From positions 67,342,206 to 67,406,205 of the forward strand of contig CM024758.1 in NCBI GenBank assembly GCA_014218235.1: a stretch of 64,000 nt of DNA, written 5' to 3'. A model generated the notes under the pieces. It was given only the letters and a program-made list of their open reading frames with translations. It was not told the origin of the DNA and did not search any database. Numbering within the stretch: position 1 is the first letter of the stretch; each line of letters begins with the position of its first letter. This document shows, in pieces, positions 20,589-31,624 of the stretch. The position numbers and the translations under genes were made by a program. The stretch is from Colocasia esculenta. Lineage: Eukaryota; Streptophyta; Magnoliopsida; Alismatales; Araceae.

Positions 20589-21084
20589 TCCACATATGCA
20601 GGAATGCCTAGCAGCCCAACATCAAAACAAATGGTACTTGGATAGCGGCTGTTCGAGGCACATGACGGGCGACAAAGGTAAATTTTGTTTCCTAGTGGAG
20701 AAAGACGGAGGACAAGTCATTTTTGGAGGTAACAACAAAGGCCAAATCATTGGCACAGGTAATGTTGGTAAGTGTTCCTCCAATTCAATTGAAAATGTAC
20801 TGTTGGTTGATGGCCTTAATCACATTTGCTTAGCAAAGTCAATTATGTGATAGAGGTCACAACGTCATTTTGAATCAAATTCATGTCAAATTTGTTGTAA
20901 GAAACAGGAAGTGTAAAATTTTCTGGAAAAAGAGTGAATACATTTATTAGTTGATTTAGATGATCCAGAAAATGACAACTTGTGTCTTGTTGCAAATAGA
21001 CAGTTGAATTGACCTTGTGGCATCGTAGCTTGGCCATGCGAGCTACAACGTGTTTGCACAAGATCATGAAGCTCAAATTGGTAA
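20589..21084 (+). pseudogene. pol: protease and GAG-pre-integrase start of F
   Basis: WYLDSGCSRHMTG has the copia-type catalytic motif DSGCS at 20641-20655. It is followed by VIFGGNNKGQIIGTGNVGK and IENVLLVDGLNH, the second half of the protease. After a frameshift, LWHRSLA near 21012 is the LWHRRLGH motif of the GAG-pre-integrase domain, with KIMKLKLV just before the N run. The rest of pol is lost in the gap. Confidence 0.85.
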
Positions 21085-21184
21085 NNNNNNNNNNNNNNNN
21101 NNNNNNNNNNNNNNNNNNNNNNNNNNNNNNNNNNNNNNNNNNNNNNNNNNNNNNNNNNNNNNNNNNNNNNNNNNNNNNNNNNNN
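21085..21184. other. assembly gap (100 N)
   Basis: Exactly 100 N, a conventional placeholder of unknown length. Left is plus-strand copia F, right is minus-strand gypsy D, so the gap joins two unrelated elements and hides the 3' part of both. Confidence 0.99.
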
Positions 21185-22915
21185 TGGCTCCATTAAACTT
21201 TCACCATTGGTATGGATTGGTACTTGAGTTGTTATAACTCCGATCTAAAATCTGATCGACTTCTTTCTCACAAGTAGTGCTTTATGCAATATCAAATCTC
21301 ATGGCGATAATGTGGTAGGGTTATACACATACTTCCTTAGCATAAAAGCATGGAAGACATTGTGTACACTTGATAGATGTAGTGGTAACGCTAGTCGGTA
21401 TGCTACTTCACTAACCCTTTAAGTATTTCAAAAAGGCTGATGATCTGGGACTAACTTCCCTTTGACTCCAAACCTTTGGATTCCACAAGGTAAAATACTT
21501 TAGAAATACGCAGCTCCCATGAAATCTAAGTCTCTCTACACTTATCTGCATAGCTTTTTTGCTTGGATTAAGCAATCTTAAGTCTCTCTTGAATGACTTG
21601 GATACTTGGTTGTGGATGCGCCAAGTCGGGACCTAACCATTGCTTCTCACAACTTTATCCCAACATGTAGATGATCTACAACATCTTCCATATAGTTCTT
21701 CAAATAGAGCCATCTTTATGCTTGCCTAATAGCTATTATTTTATGCAAACTCCATTGAGCGGCAAGTACCATTCTAGTAGCCTTCAAAACAATAGGAGGC
21801 TCTTAGCATTGTCTTATATGATATGGTTTGTCCTCTCAGTCTGACTTTCTATTTGTGGGTGGTGGAAGACAGTATTAAAGCTTAGTTTAGTAACTAGAGT
21901 ATATTGAAGTCCCTCTAGAAGTGAGAGGTGAATCTATGATTGCAATCTGAGACTAGGATGATGGAACTCCATGAAGTTTAACTATCTCCTTGACATAAAG
22001 ATGTGCTAACACATCCATAGTACTTGCTCTTAATAATAAGAATAGTGCGGGCTTGGTTAATCGATTGACAGTAACCTAGATGGCATCAAGTCCACCATAA
22101 GTCTTGGGTAAACCCATGATGAAATCCATGCCAATGCTATCCACTTCCATTCTGATATCTCTAGAGGTCTTAACACACCTATAGGGTGCAAGTTTCTGGT
22201 TTCCTTGTTGACAAGTAAGAAGTTGACAGTGGTGCAATGAACCGGCTACCTCTCGTTTCATAGTTGACCCCCAATATGTTTTTCATGTATGACTGATACT
22301 TCTTGGTAGAAACCAGGATAGATAGTGTATCGGTTTTGTATGCTTCTTCATGAGCTTTTTAAGTCCTTTTGGTCTGGTACACAGATCTTCTTTGGAATAG
22401 TAATCTCTCATCCTCAGTTATATGAGAGAATTAGGCTTCTCATCAAGTGTTTCTTTGATCCTAACTAGAAATGGATCATTGTCTTGTTTGTTCTTGATCT
22501 CCATGAGTAGGTCTGATTGTATGTTGATGTTGGCTATCATGACACGATCCCCTCTCTCTATGCTCAAGTCTAACCTTGTGAATTGTTTCTATACTCACCA
22601 TTTACAAGCATTAGATAGATAGGGTTGCCATAGGCTTTTTGCTAAGTGCATCAGCCATGTCATGTCTTTGTCATGGGTGATAATGGGTGTTGAAGTCAAA
22701 GTCCTTTAAATATTCTAGCAATCTTCTTTGCCTCATATTGAGCTCCTTGTAAGAGAACAGGTACTTCAGCTCTTATGATCCGAATAGATAGTGAATTACT
22801 CACTGTACAAGTAGTGTCCCCAGATCTTGAGTGCGAAGACCACAACAGTTGATTCTAGATTATGCACAAGATAGTTGACCTCATGAGTCTTCAATTGTCT
22901 TAAAACATAAGTGAT
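21185..22915 (-). pseudogene. pol: chromovirus D: integrase and RNase H remains
   Basis: Decayed minus-strand pol, collinear with E at about 47720-49440. The short frame 22261-22076 includes DSIGMDFIMGLPKTYGG, the start of the integrase core with its first catalytic Asp. The stretch 21185-21650 corresponds to the integrase C-terminus of E and 22400-22915 to RNase H. It is full of stops. It ends at the target-site copy GTGAT (22911-22915), where element C is inserted. Confidence 0.8.
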
Positions 22916-24651
22916 TGTAGACACGCGATTTTGATTCCACCGCGGGCAAATTTCATATTGCGCCATGATGCCACAAATGGCCCTCTTTTTGCCTTGCAAG
23001 AGTGTTTTCCCAATATTTATGGATCTCACCCATTCTTCCTCGGTGCTTCCCCTCCATTTCCAAAGCTCTCCGGCTGATATAGGCAATGTTTTTCGAGTCG
23101 CGACGGGTCTGGTGGGCGCGTTTTCAAGTCGCGACGGGTCTGGGGGACGCATTCTGAGATGCGTCGGGCATGGTGGACGCGATTCCATTGATTCCCATTG
23201 TCGCACCAGGCATGTTGGATGCGACTAGGCCAAATGGTCCTTATCACGATGGCCTTCTGCACGCGGCAAGGAATTTACTTATTTTTTTATGAAATACGCC
23301 TAAATTGCCAGTTTATGAACACGTCCGCTATGGGCGACGCGATTATGATTCTGCTTTTGGCACATTTTATAAATAAAATATGGAAATACCTTATCGTGTC
23401 CTGTCGTGCCGACGCGTTTCAAATCAGAGACGCGTCGGACCGTGCCAACGCGATTAGGTCCTAGACCTAAAAGTCGTCGCACTCAAGCGACCGTACCTCG
23501 AATCCTGAGGAATCTTTGAATCACGACTACCTAACCCGCCGCGATTAGGCCCTAGGCCCAAAAGTCGTCGCACGCAAGGGCGCCCACGCCTAGAATCATT
23601 GCGAACCTCTAAATCGCGTCCGACTAGGCCGACGCGCGTAGATCCTAGGCGCTGAACCCTAGACCCCTGGAAGTTGCCTCATTTATGAGACCACGTGCCA
23701 AAATGAAGTCGCAACGGTCGTCCCCGACGTGACTCTGAACCATAGCTGTACCCTATGATTGTCAAATCAAGCGGGAAATGCGGCGCTTCTTAATCGCGGT
23801 GGCCATGGCAGAAGATGCGTCTCCAATCAGAGACGCGTCTGCTGTAGCCGATGCAATTTGAGTCTGTGTTGCCTATAAATACAGACCCGAGGGTCAGTTG
23901 TTCGGGGGGGTCCACTCAGACACGGCGGAGCCCCGAATTCTCGCCTCAACTCTCGAGCCAAGGAGGAGCATCTACCATTCCACGCCGACCTAGGGCCTCC
24001 TTCCTCAGCGTTCGGAGCCGTCATCTTCCTCACGTGCACGAAGCAAGGCGGGAAGCTTCTTCCCCTTCTTCTACTCCGTCCATTCAGTCGGACAGCGGCT
24101 ACCACGCCTTTGCGCCATCATTTGGGGAAGCACCCCCCCCCCCCCCCCTTCTATTTGTTTTTATCTCCTCCTAGCCCCACGTGGCTCCGCCTTACTCCTA
24201 TTTATACACACACATGCATTCATCACACACACACACTATCTTTAGGGTTTAAAAGCCACCACCCAAGGTGTGTTCTTCCCTTTTTCATTCATGCTATTTC
24301 ATTCATTTGAGAATTTGTATACTACCACGTGGCTAATCCCCTTTTTTTTCCCTTCCATGTCTTTTTGTCAGGTAATCACAAAGAGGAAATGCCTTCTACC
24401 ACGGCCGGTCGTGCTCGTAGAAGAAGAAAGGACCCACATCCCCGTGCAATCCCCCATGCTCCAAAAGGTATTATTCGCGATCACTTCTTCCACCAGCACC
24501 CCTTTCACGCGTGCATTCTCCATTCGGCACCCTCGCGTGCCTGGCGATCACGTATTTCTTTTCCCCCGTTTATCATCCTTCTTTGTGGTCCTCTTTCTTC
24601 CTTCTTCGGAGTTCCGAAGGAACCTAGGAAAAGCGAAAAGCGGTGTTTACA
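22916..24651 (+). repeat. 5' LTR of element C
   Basis: 1736 bp, TGTAGACACGCG to GTGTTTACA. It has GTCGCGAC palindromes (23097, 23128), many GACGCG/CGCGTC motifs, a TATA box at 23874-23880, a C-run at 24127-24147, a CCACGTGG G-box near 24177 and a CA repeat near 24224. It differs from the 3' LTR by a 31-bp tandem unit near 23092-23140 and by the lack of about 30 bp near 23710. Confidence 0.95.
23874..23880 (+). promoter_or_regulatory. TATA box in 5' LTR of C
   Basis: TATAAAT in TTGCCTATAAATACAGACC. The matching place in the 3' LTR (about 32574) reads TGTAAATAAATACAG, so that copy is altered. Confidence 0.65.
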
Positions 24652-24654
24652 AAT

Positions 24655-24672
24655 TGGCGATCACGGTGGGAC
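24655..24672 (+). promoter_or_regulatory. primer-binding site of C
   Basis: TGGCGATCACGGTGGGAC, three bases after the LTR end, identical to the PBS of element A. Confidence 0.85.
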
Positions 24673-26500
24673 TCAATTGGACAAAACGTTCACTTATAGA
24701 AAAATAAATAAAAGATCTTGCTGATAGGACAACCACAATCAGGAATCAAATAGAACAAATCACAAAAGACAATTAAAAAATAATTCTAACTCCAGATATA
24801 AGTATTAGTTCTAACAAGACAATTCTGCTGATAAAAATTCAGAATTGCAAAAATATATTTGGCAAATATTCAACTGGGTAACTCTGACTTTCAGTTGAAG
24901 ACCTTTTTGAACCCATTGAGCCAGTTGTCAATCTCACTCTTTGCCAACATGAAGATTCATACTGATTTGCGGGATCGAAAGCATACCCAAGACACCCTCT
25001 GGAATCTTATTGTTCGGGTACGACCGGACAACTACCGATAAATAATGAGAATTCTTTTTTAGACTTGTAGAGACCCTCTATGTAGTTGTCTATCTAGGGC
25101 GATCGATCTACTTACCCATAGACACCCTGGGGCTGTGTCTCGATCTCCTACGTGCGAAAGATGAGGGAGACGGGGTCCTATAGAGATTCCCCTTGGTCTA
25201 ATTCCACGACGGAGAGTCGGCGTGGCGTAAAGTGAAGATTGGGTGCAAATATCTAAATTTCACCCTTTTAGATGCTTTTTCAGACTCATTGCCGATACTA
25301 AGTAGCAGTCAAAAATTTGTATCCATTTTTCATGATAGTATGCATGGATCAGATATATCATGGCCAATTCTTCAGAAAAAATTGTGGGCGATTCTTCCAC
25401 AACGGACTCTGATAAGTGAGATTTCGAGTAAGTGTTTACAGAATCCTTGTTGATTACCCTCCCTCCTTCGTGCCCCACGTGGCACTCTTCTTGGCGCCCT
25501 CGCGTGCCCCTCCTTCTTTTATCCTTTATTTTTATACTCTGCAAAGCATGTTGTGTGTTTGATTTTTCTTCTTGTGCATATCCTGTGTTTTACTGCCTTC
25601 TTTCCTGCTTTCTTTTCTGTCCTCAGGTTGCCTGTGGAATCGAGTCCAACACAGAGGATCCATTTATAACGCATCCACCTGACCGGACGCGTGTCATTTT
25701 GTTGTCGCGGCGGCTAAGGCCGACACATTTCTATCTGACAGACCGTCCACAGGGACCAGGCGCGGCTCTGACAGCCTTCTGGGGCTTTCAGATCCGCGTC
25801 CAGGTGATTGGACGTGATTCAGTTGGAGTCATGGCGTCTGTACCCGACACGATTCCAACTGCTGACAGAAATGCGCCCCTTTGCCATTCTTGCTATATCT
25901 TGTGCATACATGACATTTTTGCATCGGTCGGGGGACCTCCTTCCCTCGTATCCTAGGCTCCACACACCCTTCCGGTGAAGGCAAGCTCTCCATTGGGCAT
26001 TCCCCCTTTGGACTAGCGAACCTTCTCGGAACACCGTAAGTCTTCGTACCCCGTGGATTCCCTCACGACGGACCGAGCTGGTTGTACCCCTCCGTTGACC
26101 CGGGTTAGAAATCCTATTGCGTGGTGAGGGTGAGCTTAGTTGTACCTGAAGTTTCATACTCTACCCAACTAAGGCCTCATCTAGAGTGACACAACATTTT
26201 CAATCCATTAATTAATATGAAACTCCTAAAACAGGCGCTAAGAATCACAACTTGTTTGGACCATTTGCTTGATCTAATCCTTGTTCCACCTGTTGATTGC
26301 TTGCCTTGTTAAAATGGACCAACACCATCATGCTTATTTAATATGGACTATGAGGATAATGTCAAATCCCCATATTTTCAATCCCATGTCGTCCATCTCA
26401 TCACCGTGAGGGACAACTTTCCACTTCCTATAATTATGTGCGCACACCGCGCACTGACCAATTTGATGCCCTTCACATTTAACTCCAATCAAAACCCGGC
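24673..26500 (+). other. 5' leader of element C (no gene)
   Basis: A 1.8-kb leader without a credible ORF. It includes a CCCCACGTGGCAC G-box unit near 25460, a pyrimidine-rich stretch near 25510-25620, GTAAGT at 26036-26041, and the conserved hairpin at 26051-26068 followed by GAGCTGGTTGTACCCC. Confidence 0.65.
26051..26068 (+). promoter_or_regulatory. conserved leader hairpin, copy in element C
   Basis: CCGTG, loop GATTCCCT, CACGA: a 4-bp stem (CGTG/CACG) with the same loop as in B and a one-base difference from A. The upstream CCGTAAGTC and downstream GGTTGTACCC also match A. Confidence 0.6.
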
Positions 26501-26518
26501 AAGAGCCTTTCCCCCACC

Positions 26519-28620
26519 ATGATCCCACTGTCCAAAATGTCCTGCATGCAATAGATCAACTCACCCCTCAACAACTCAACTTGATTCAATCTTTAGTTAA
26601 GGGTGTGATTCCCCCTCCTTCTCCTTCTCCCAGGCACCCACATTTGTACATTCCAGTTACTTCGCCACATCTCCCTGTACATCTTCATCACTCGGCCCCA
26701 TGGCCATTTGCACTCCCGTGCTCCGATCCGAACAGACCATCCCTTGGGAAGGCCCATTCATTCAAGGCCCCCCCATGTACTCCCTCATATGCCTAGCGGC
26801 AACCCACTCCACTCCAACATGCTCTTCTCCATAAATTGAACAATATGGAGGGTCAAATCAAAAGCTTTCCATCCCGCGGGTGAACCCGTTGCCGCCATGC
26901 CGGCTCTCCCTCAAATTACATACATCCTTCGGGATGCCGTCGTACGACTGTACAATGGCACGGGTAACCCTACCTTCATGTCAAGGAGTTTCTCTATGAG
27001 TCCTCTCGTTGGCAGTAAGACCCTATAATTTTGGCATATTTATTTAGAAAATCTCTTGACAGCCCTGCACTCGAATGGTTCTACTTGCTAGAGCCAGTGA
27101 GGCAGGAGACTTCCACTCTCTGCACAAGAAATTCCTTCAAAGGTACAAAGACTGTGTTAGCCCCTATCTCTCTATCACGGATCTAGCATCTGAGAAGATG
27201 AGGGCCAACGAGGAATTTGTACAATTTGCTGACCGTGGAGGTCAATGGCCACCTGCTTGCAACATGAGCTCTCGGAGTCAGAGCAAGTCAAAATCATTAT
27301 TTCTAACTCCACTCCGAGGTTCAAGCACATTCTGGTCATGAATAAGCTTGACACAATGGAGGAGCTCTACGAGCAGGGACGTTACATCCAGACACATCTG
27401 ATGGACTCCCCGATTGTGGACTTATTTGATCAAGTTGATCCGAGGCAGAACGGGTCAGTGGACGCCATCCACCTCACCACCATACAATGTCCACAATCAT
27501 ATGCCCCTCCACAAACACCCATCTACCACAACATGCCTCCACCCAGGGTCCACTGATTCGTCCCTCGGACCAGCAACCTCCAATTGGGCCCTACGACGCC
27601 CCCATGCATGAAGAAGCTCCTGCGCCTTACCTTGCACCTACCCGGCATCATGTCAGCTCCCATACCCCCACCACAACAACCTCCACCTCCATCACAGCCT
27701 GTTGCTCAGGCCGAAGTTGCCGATAGCCAACCCATCCACGAAACCACTTGGTGTTACGACGATGAACCTTCTGAGGTCATGTTCGTACGCCATTTACCTA
27801 CACCTCCTACATTGTCATCCACATTTACCAAACCCTCCATCATTAAACCCACCATTAAACCAATCATTAACCTCTCGCTGCGCCAACACCATTGACAACC
27901 AAGCTCGAGCAAACCCTTGCCATCATACCCATTACACCTCCACCGGCCATACATCCGTCCACTCCATCCGCATCTACCCTCATCCGACGGAGCAGGTGCA
28001 CCCCTTTAAAGAGCAGTGAACCTGTTAGAAAAAGAAGGAAGCCTCGGGACCGGGCATGCTCTTCAAAATTCGAGATTATATTCCTCGCATGCCGGTCATT
28101 GTTGCCATACTGGGTGCATTTATTGAGCAGAAGTCTTCCCCTCCAATCGTGGCCGTCAAGAGGCCCTTCAAATTAATGCCAATCATTCCAGTTGCCAACA
28201 GTGCACAATTAAAATACTCATAGGAATCTCTCCCTTTGAGCTCTCATGACCCCTTACACCGTTATTGTGAACATTCCCACTCCAGTGAAGGGGTCGACCA
28301 TGCAGATTGTGCTCATGCATTCCAAAGCCAAATCATTGGCACAATCAATGGTTCAAGGGGACGTGCCCCTTTCCGTATCACACGCTATACAATCTTCGAG
28401 CACGGTCCCCTCATTGTTGCTTCCGACTCCGTCAATGGAACTCCCCACCCTTTCATTAAATTGTATTCCAAGAGAGTTGCCATTGTTGCTTGAAACTCCG
28501 ACATAAGTCAACAATCCTTCGATCCTTGAGAGCTGTTCAATCCCAAGGAGAAGAGCAAGGCCATCCGCCAGTTGGGCCAAACATGTGAGGAAGTACCTGA
28601 AGGTCAAAATGTCAATTCCC
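26519..28620 (+). pseudogene. gag: gag of element C (frameshifted, no zinc knuckle seen)
   Basis: Homologous to gag of A in order: QLTPQQLNLIQSLVKG (about 26551-26600), a proline-rich stretch, LYNGTGNPTF (about 26950), FHSLHKKFLQRYKDC and SITDLASEKMRANEEF (27110-27220), then VKIIISNSTPRFKHILVMNK, MEELYEQGRYIQTHLMDSPI, and after a proline-rich segment ETTWCYDDEPSEVMF (about 27740-27785). The HYPPLPETL block and CHHC knuckle, present between the last two landmarks in A, are missing here, and the interval is about 340 bp shorter. Frames change at about 26800, 27000, 27250 and 27560. The region 27900-28620 is degraded. No protease motif was found. Confidence 0.8.
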
Positions 28621-28831
28621 AAGCGGGACCGCAATAGCCAGGCAAGGCAAAAGACCGAGGGCCTCCATCTTTTTCATTTTCATGTCAATCGTCTTTCGTG
28701 CTTCTTAGCACCTTCCCGTGGATTCTCCACATTCCCTCCCCATGGGAGGCCTTTTATTTCCACCTTTTTTACGATTCATGCTCTTGCACTGGGCATCACG
28801 CCCCTTTTTGTAATCCTTACTCTCCCCTCCA

Positions 28832-29060
28832 TGCCCCACATGGCACAACTCCTTTCCATGCCCCACTCGGCACATTCCCTCATCGTGCCCCACGTGGCAC
28901 AACTCCCCTACGTGCCCCACGTGGCACATCTCCTTCCAGTGCCCCACGTGGCACATCTCCATTCTGTGCCCCACGCGGCACATCTCCTTCTTGTGCCCCA
29001 CGCGGCACCTTTCCCTTTTACCCCCACGTGGCGCACCTTTCCTTTTGGCCCCTCGCGGCC
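28832..29060. repeat. 27-bp tandem array with G-box cores
   Basis: About nine units of GTGCCCCACGTGGCACATCT-like sequence, step 27 bp (28832, 28859, 28886, 28913 and so on). Four units have a perfect CACGTG; others have CACATG, CACGCG or CTCGCG. Because 27 is divisible by 3, all frames repeat every nine codons. Confidence 0.9.
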
Positions 29061-29705
29061 CGCTTTTCTTTTCCCTCCTCCGGCCCATCCGGATTCTTTT
29101 TCTCTTTCTGAGCATCACGCCCTCCTTCTTCTTCAAATCCCTCTGGCCCCGCTGGAGTCTTCAAAGTCTTTCCGCAATTCCTCCTCTCCATTTTCAATCA
29201 GGTCATTCGACCTTTCTCCCACTGTTTTCGGGGCTTCAGTCCCCATGTATTTCTTTAAATTTCCAATAATTTTGTACATTCTTCTAGACCTCTGAGTCTC
29301 GCCCCAACGCAGGGATTCGTCCTCCTTCACCCTTCAAATTCTTATTAAATTTTACTATCAAAAATCGAAAAAAAAAATGAATATTCAATATTGTCATGCT
29401 ATCGCAGCACTTCTATTATGAGAACTCTGCGCAAGGAGTCAAAATTCCCTCCCGGATCATTAAGGTTTGTCCTTGGCATGGGCACTTACACACACTTCAC
29501 GGCGCCCTAAGCCGGTTGCTCCCGGAAGACACCGTCGCTGTCACCGCCATGCCTGAAAGGCACAAAAATCTGTCTCTCTTCTCACTCGGCAAAGTATGGG
29601 TAGTAGAGGTGGTCTGGGCAAGGCAACCAACCCGAAGCACTCCGTCATAAGAGAATGTCTCAAAATGGGAAAATCAAATGACCAATAAAAATCAAAGTCA
29701 AAATA

Positions 29706-29860
29706 CATGTCAAGAGCGGCAAAGTCCCTGCAGAGATCCAAACGGACCTGGACGTATGCATGCAAAATCAAAATCAAAACCAATCAATCATAATAGGGCA
29801 TGGCAAAGAGTGGCAAAGTCCCCACGGAGATCCAAATGGACCCGGTCGTACGCATGTCCC
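29706..29860. repeat. direct repeat of about 97-bp step
   Basis: CGGCAAAGTCCCTGCAGAGA near 29714 and TGGCAAAGTCCCCACGGAGA near 29811, each followed by TCCAAAYGGACCYGG, YGTAYGCATG and related sequence. Confidence 0.75.
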
Positions 29861-30184
29861 TACAAATGATGGTCATAAATCAATTCTAAAAGCCCCAATA
29901 CTCAATGAGACTAAATCTTCTGATGGTTGTGCCAAGGAAGGAAGTCTAACCCAAACTCTTCAATACCCATACCAAGCTTATCCTATAATCTTCTTCCCTT
30001 CTCCCTGCCGAACCCAGTCACCTTTTGGCCATGGCTTTGATAGCGCATTGTTAACCACATGCAATCAGCCGATGGGCACCACTTTAAATGCACGCCCTAC
30101 TCTGGGCATTCTTTAATGAAACGGGAGGTAACAAGGACCCTTCGTCAGTCAGTTTCATAACTTTAATGCTGCCATGGCATTGCA

Positions 30185-30432
30185 ATGTTTTCAAAATCCA
30201 CAAAAAATGAATATTTTCAAAATTCACAAAAATCCAAATATTTACAAAAAAAAAAAATTTCAAAAATCAAATATATCCAAAAAAATCACAAAAATCCAAA
30301 TATTTTCAAAATCACAAAAATTCAAATATATCAAAAAAAATCACAAAAATTCAAATATTTTCAAAATCACCAAAATTCAAATATTTTCAAAATCCACAAA
30401 AACTCGAATATCTTTAAAAATTCAAAAAATCA
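30185..30432. repeat. A-rich quasi-tandem repeat
   Basis: Irregular repetition of CAAATATTTTCAAAATCACA and AAAAATTCAAATAT, with steps of roughly 20-30 bp, in the 3' part of element C. Such arrays are known in the 3' untranslated region of Tat/Ogre elements. Confidence 0.8.
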
Positions 30433-31624
30433 TGATGGTACTGCATAGGGCCAGCGTTGCATCTCCTTCTGCGTCAGATCGATGCAATTCTTCCCCTTCA
30501 TTGGTTCCTCCTACCTTGAACTCCAAAATTTTTGGCCAAAAGATCACTCATCCTCATGGTTTAAAAACAAACAAATTAAGTGAGCTATATCTGTTGTTGA
30601 CTACTTTATCCATGCTCCCTGCTATGAATGTGTTTTTCCATGATATTTGTTATCTCTTGGTTAATGAGTTTTGAGCGCAAGATTCGAGTTACCTCATCTG
30701 GCACTACATCGAGCTGCAACTGCTGCTTTCACCATCAGCTATCTGCATTTTACTATGGTATACCCTTAGAGCATATCAAGGACCTTGTGGCTCTGAGGAA
30801 TCTGGGATTTGAGTTCCCCTTTAACAAAAATAATGATTATCCCAGAGGATCCTTAGCCGCACGGATAGGCTGTTACGCTTGGCACATGAGGACAATGGAC
30901 CCATGCATAAAAATCCGGTCCTGACTCAACGCCATCGTGACAATAATATCCTTGGTCATTTTCTACTCCTTTTAACCTATATTTTTTTTAGCCCAGCATA
31001 CATGCATATTTGAAATCACAGTGGAAAGCACTCTTCCAATGCAATTTGAGAGCCATTCTCACTCAAAATTCCAAAGCAATTTGAAATATTCCATTCCGGG
31101 TCAGTACCCAACTCCCTTTGTTGTCGCCTCCGGGCTGATTTCCTTAAGAACCTTTGTTTGGATTTACCCATCTACATTTCGTCTTACTCCCAGAGATCCA
31201 CCTGAGGCAGTGGCAGACGCCCCCGATGGTGCAACCTAACGGATTGTGTCCTTAGGTACTTCCCCTACGCTGGAAGTTGATCTCTCATTCGTGCCCCACG
31301 TGGCCCCTTTCCTTCGTGTACCATGTACACATCTCCAGTTGTGCCCTTCGTGCACCCTTTCCTCCTTTCCTCCAATCCAAACATTTGTTCCTTTAGGTCT
31401 TCTTCCTGGTGGTGACTTCTTTGGGTGTTGGTGAAAGACTCTTATCAGGTGGCAGTCACCAACGATTATACGTGTCTATTTTTCACCTTGGCGTCTAATT
31501 TTCAGTCCGCTCCACTGCATTCCACTTCGCTACGCTTCATTTCTTTCATTTCATTTCACTCCATGCTCCACTTTGTGTCCCTTTGCTTCGCTCCCCTGCA
31601 AAGCAGACGCCAATGCGTGGCAGC

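Larger units (their letters stand above)
17230..21084 (+). mobile_element. Sirevirus-like Ty1/copia element F, 5' part to the gap
   Basis: LTR (17230-18585), PBS matching initiator tRNA-Met (18588-18599), gag, protease and the start of the GAG-pre-integrase domain, all plus strand, ending at the N run. The long gag with a late zinc-knuckle region and the IWVPK ending before the protease are features of Sireviruses. Frameshifts interrupt gag. Confidence 0.85.
28621..31624 (+). other. 3' non-coding region of element C
   Basis: Three kilobases where pol would be expected. They instead hold pyrimidine-rich sequence, a 27-bp tandem array (28832-29060), a duplicated roughly 97-bp segment (29706-29860), A-rich quasi-repeats (30185-30432) and two G-box units near 31290. 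The open frame 28585-29295 exists because the tandem period is a multiple of three. I see no domain in it. Confidence 0.6.

Noticed and set aside
24127..24147. Poly-C run as a regulatory element
   Set aside because: Length differs between the two LTRs of C, and such runs are prone to slippage and assembly error.
28705..29136. 143-residue basic ORF on the minus strand
   Set aside because: It is the antisense reading of the 27-bp tandem array, open only because the period is a multiple of three.
28585..29295. 236-residue plus-strand ORF with nine-residue repeats
   Set aside because: No domain, all three plus frames repeat in the same way, and the region is non-coding in related elements; kept only as a tandem-repeat finding.
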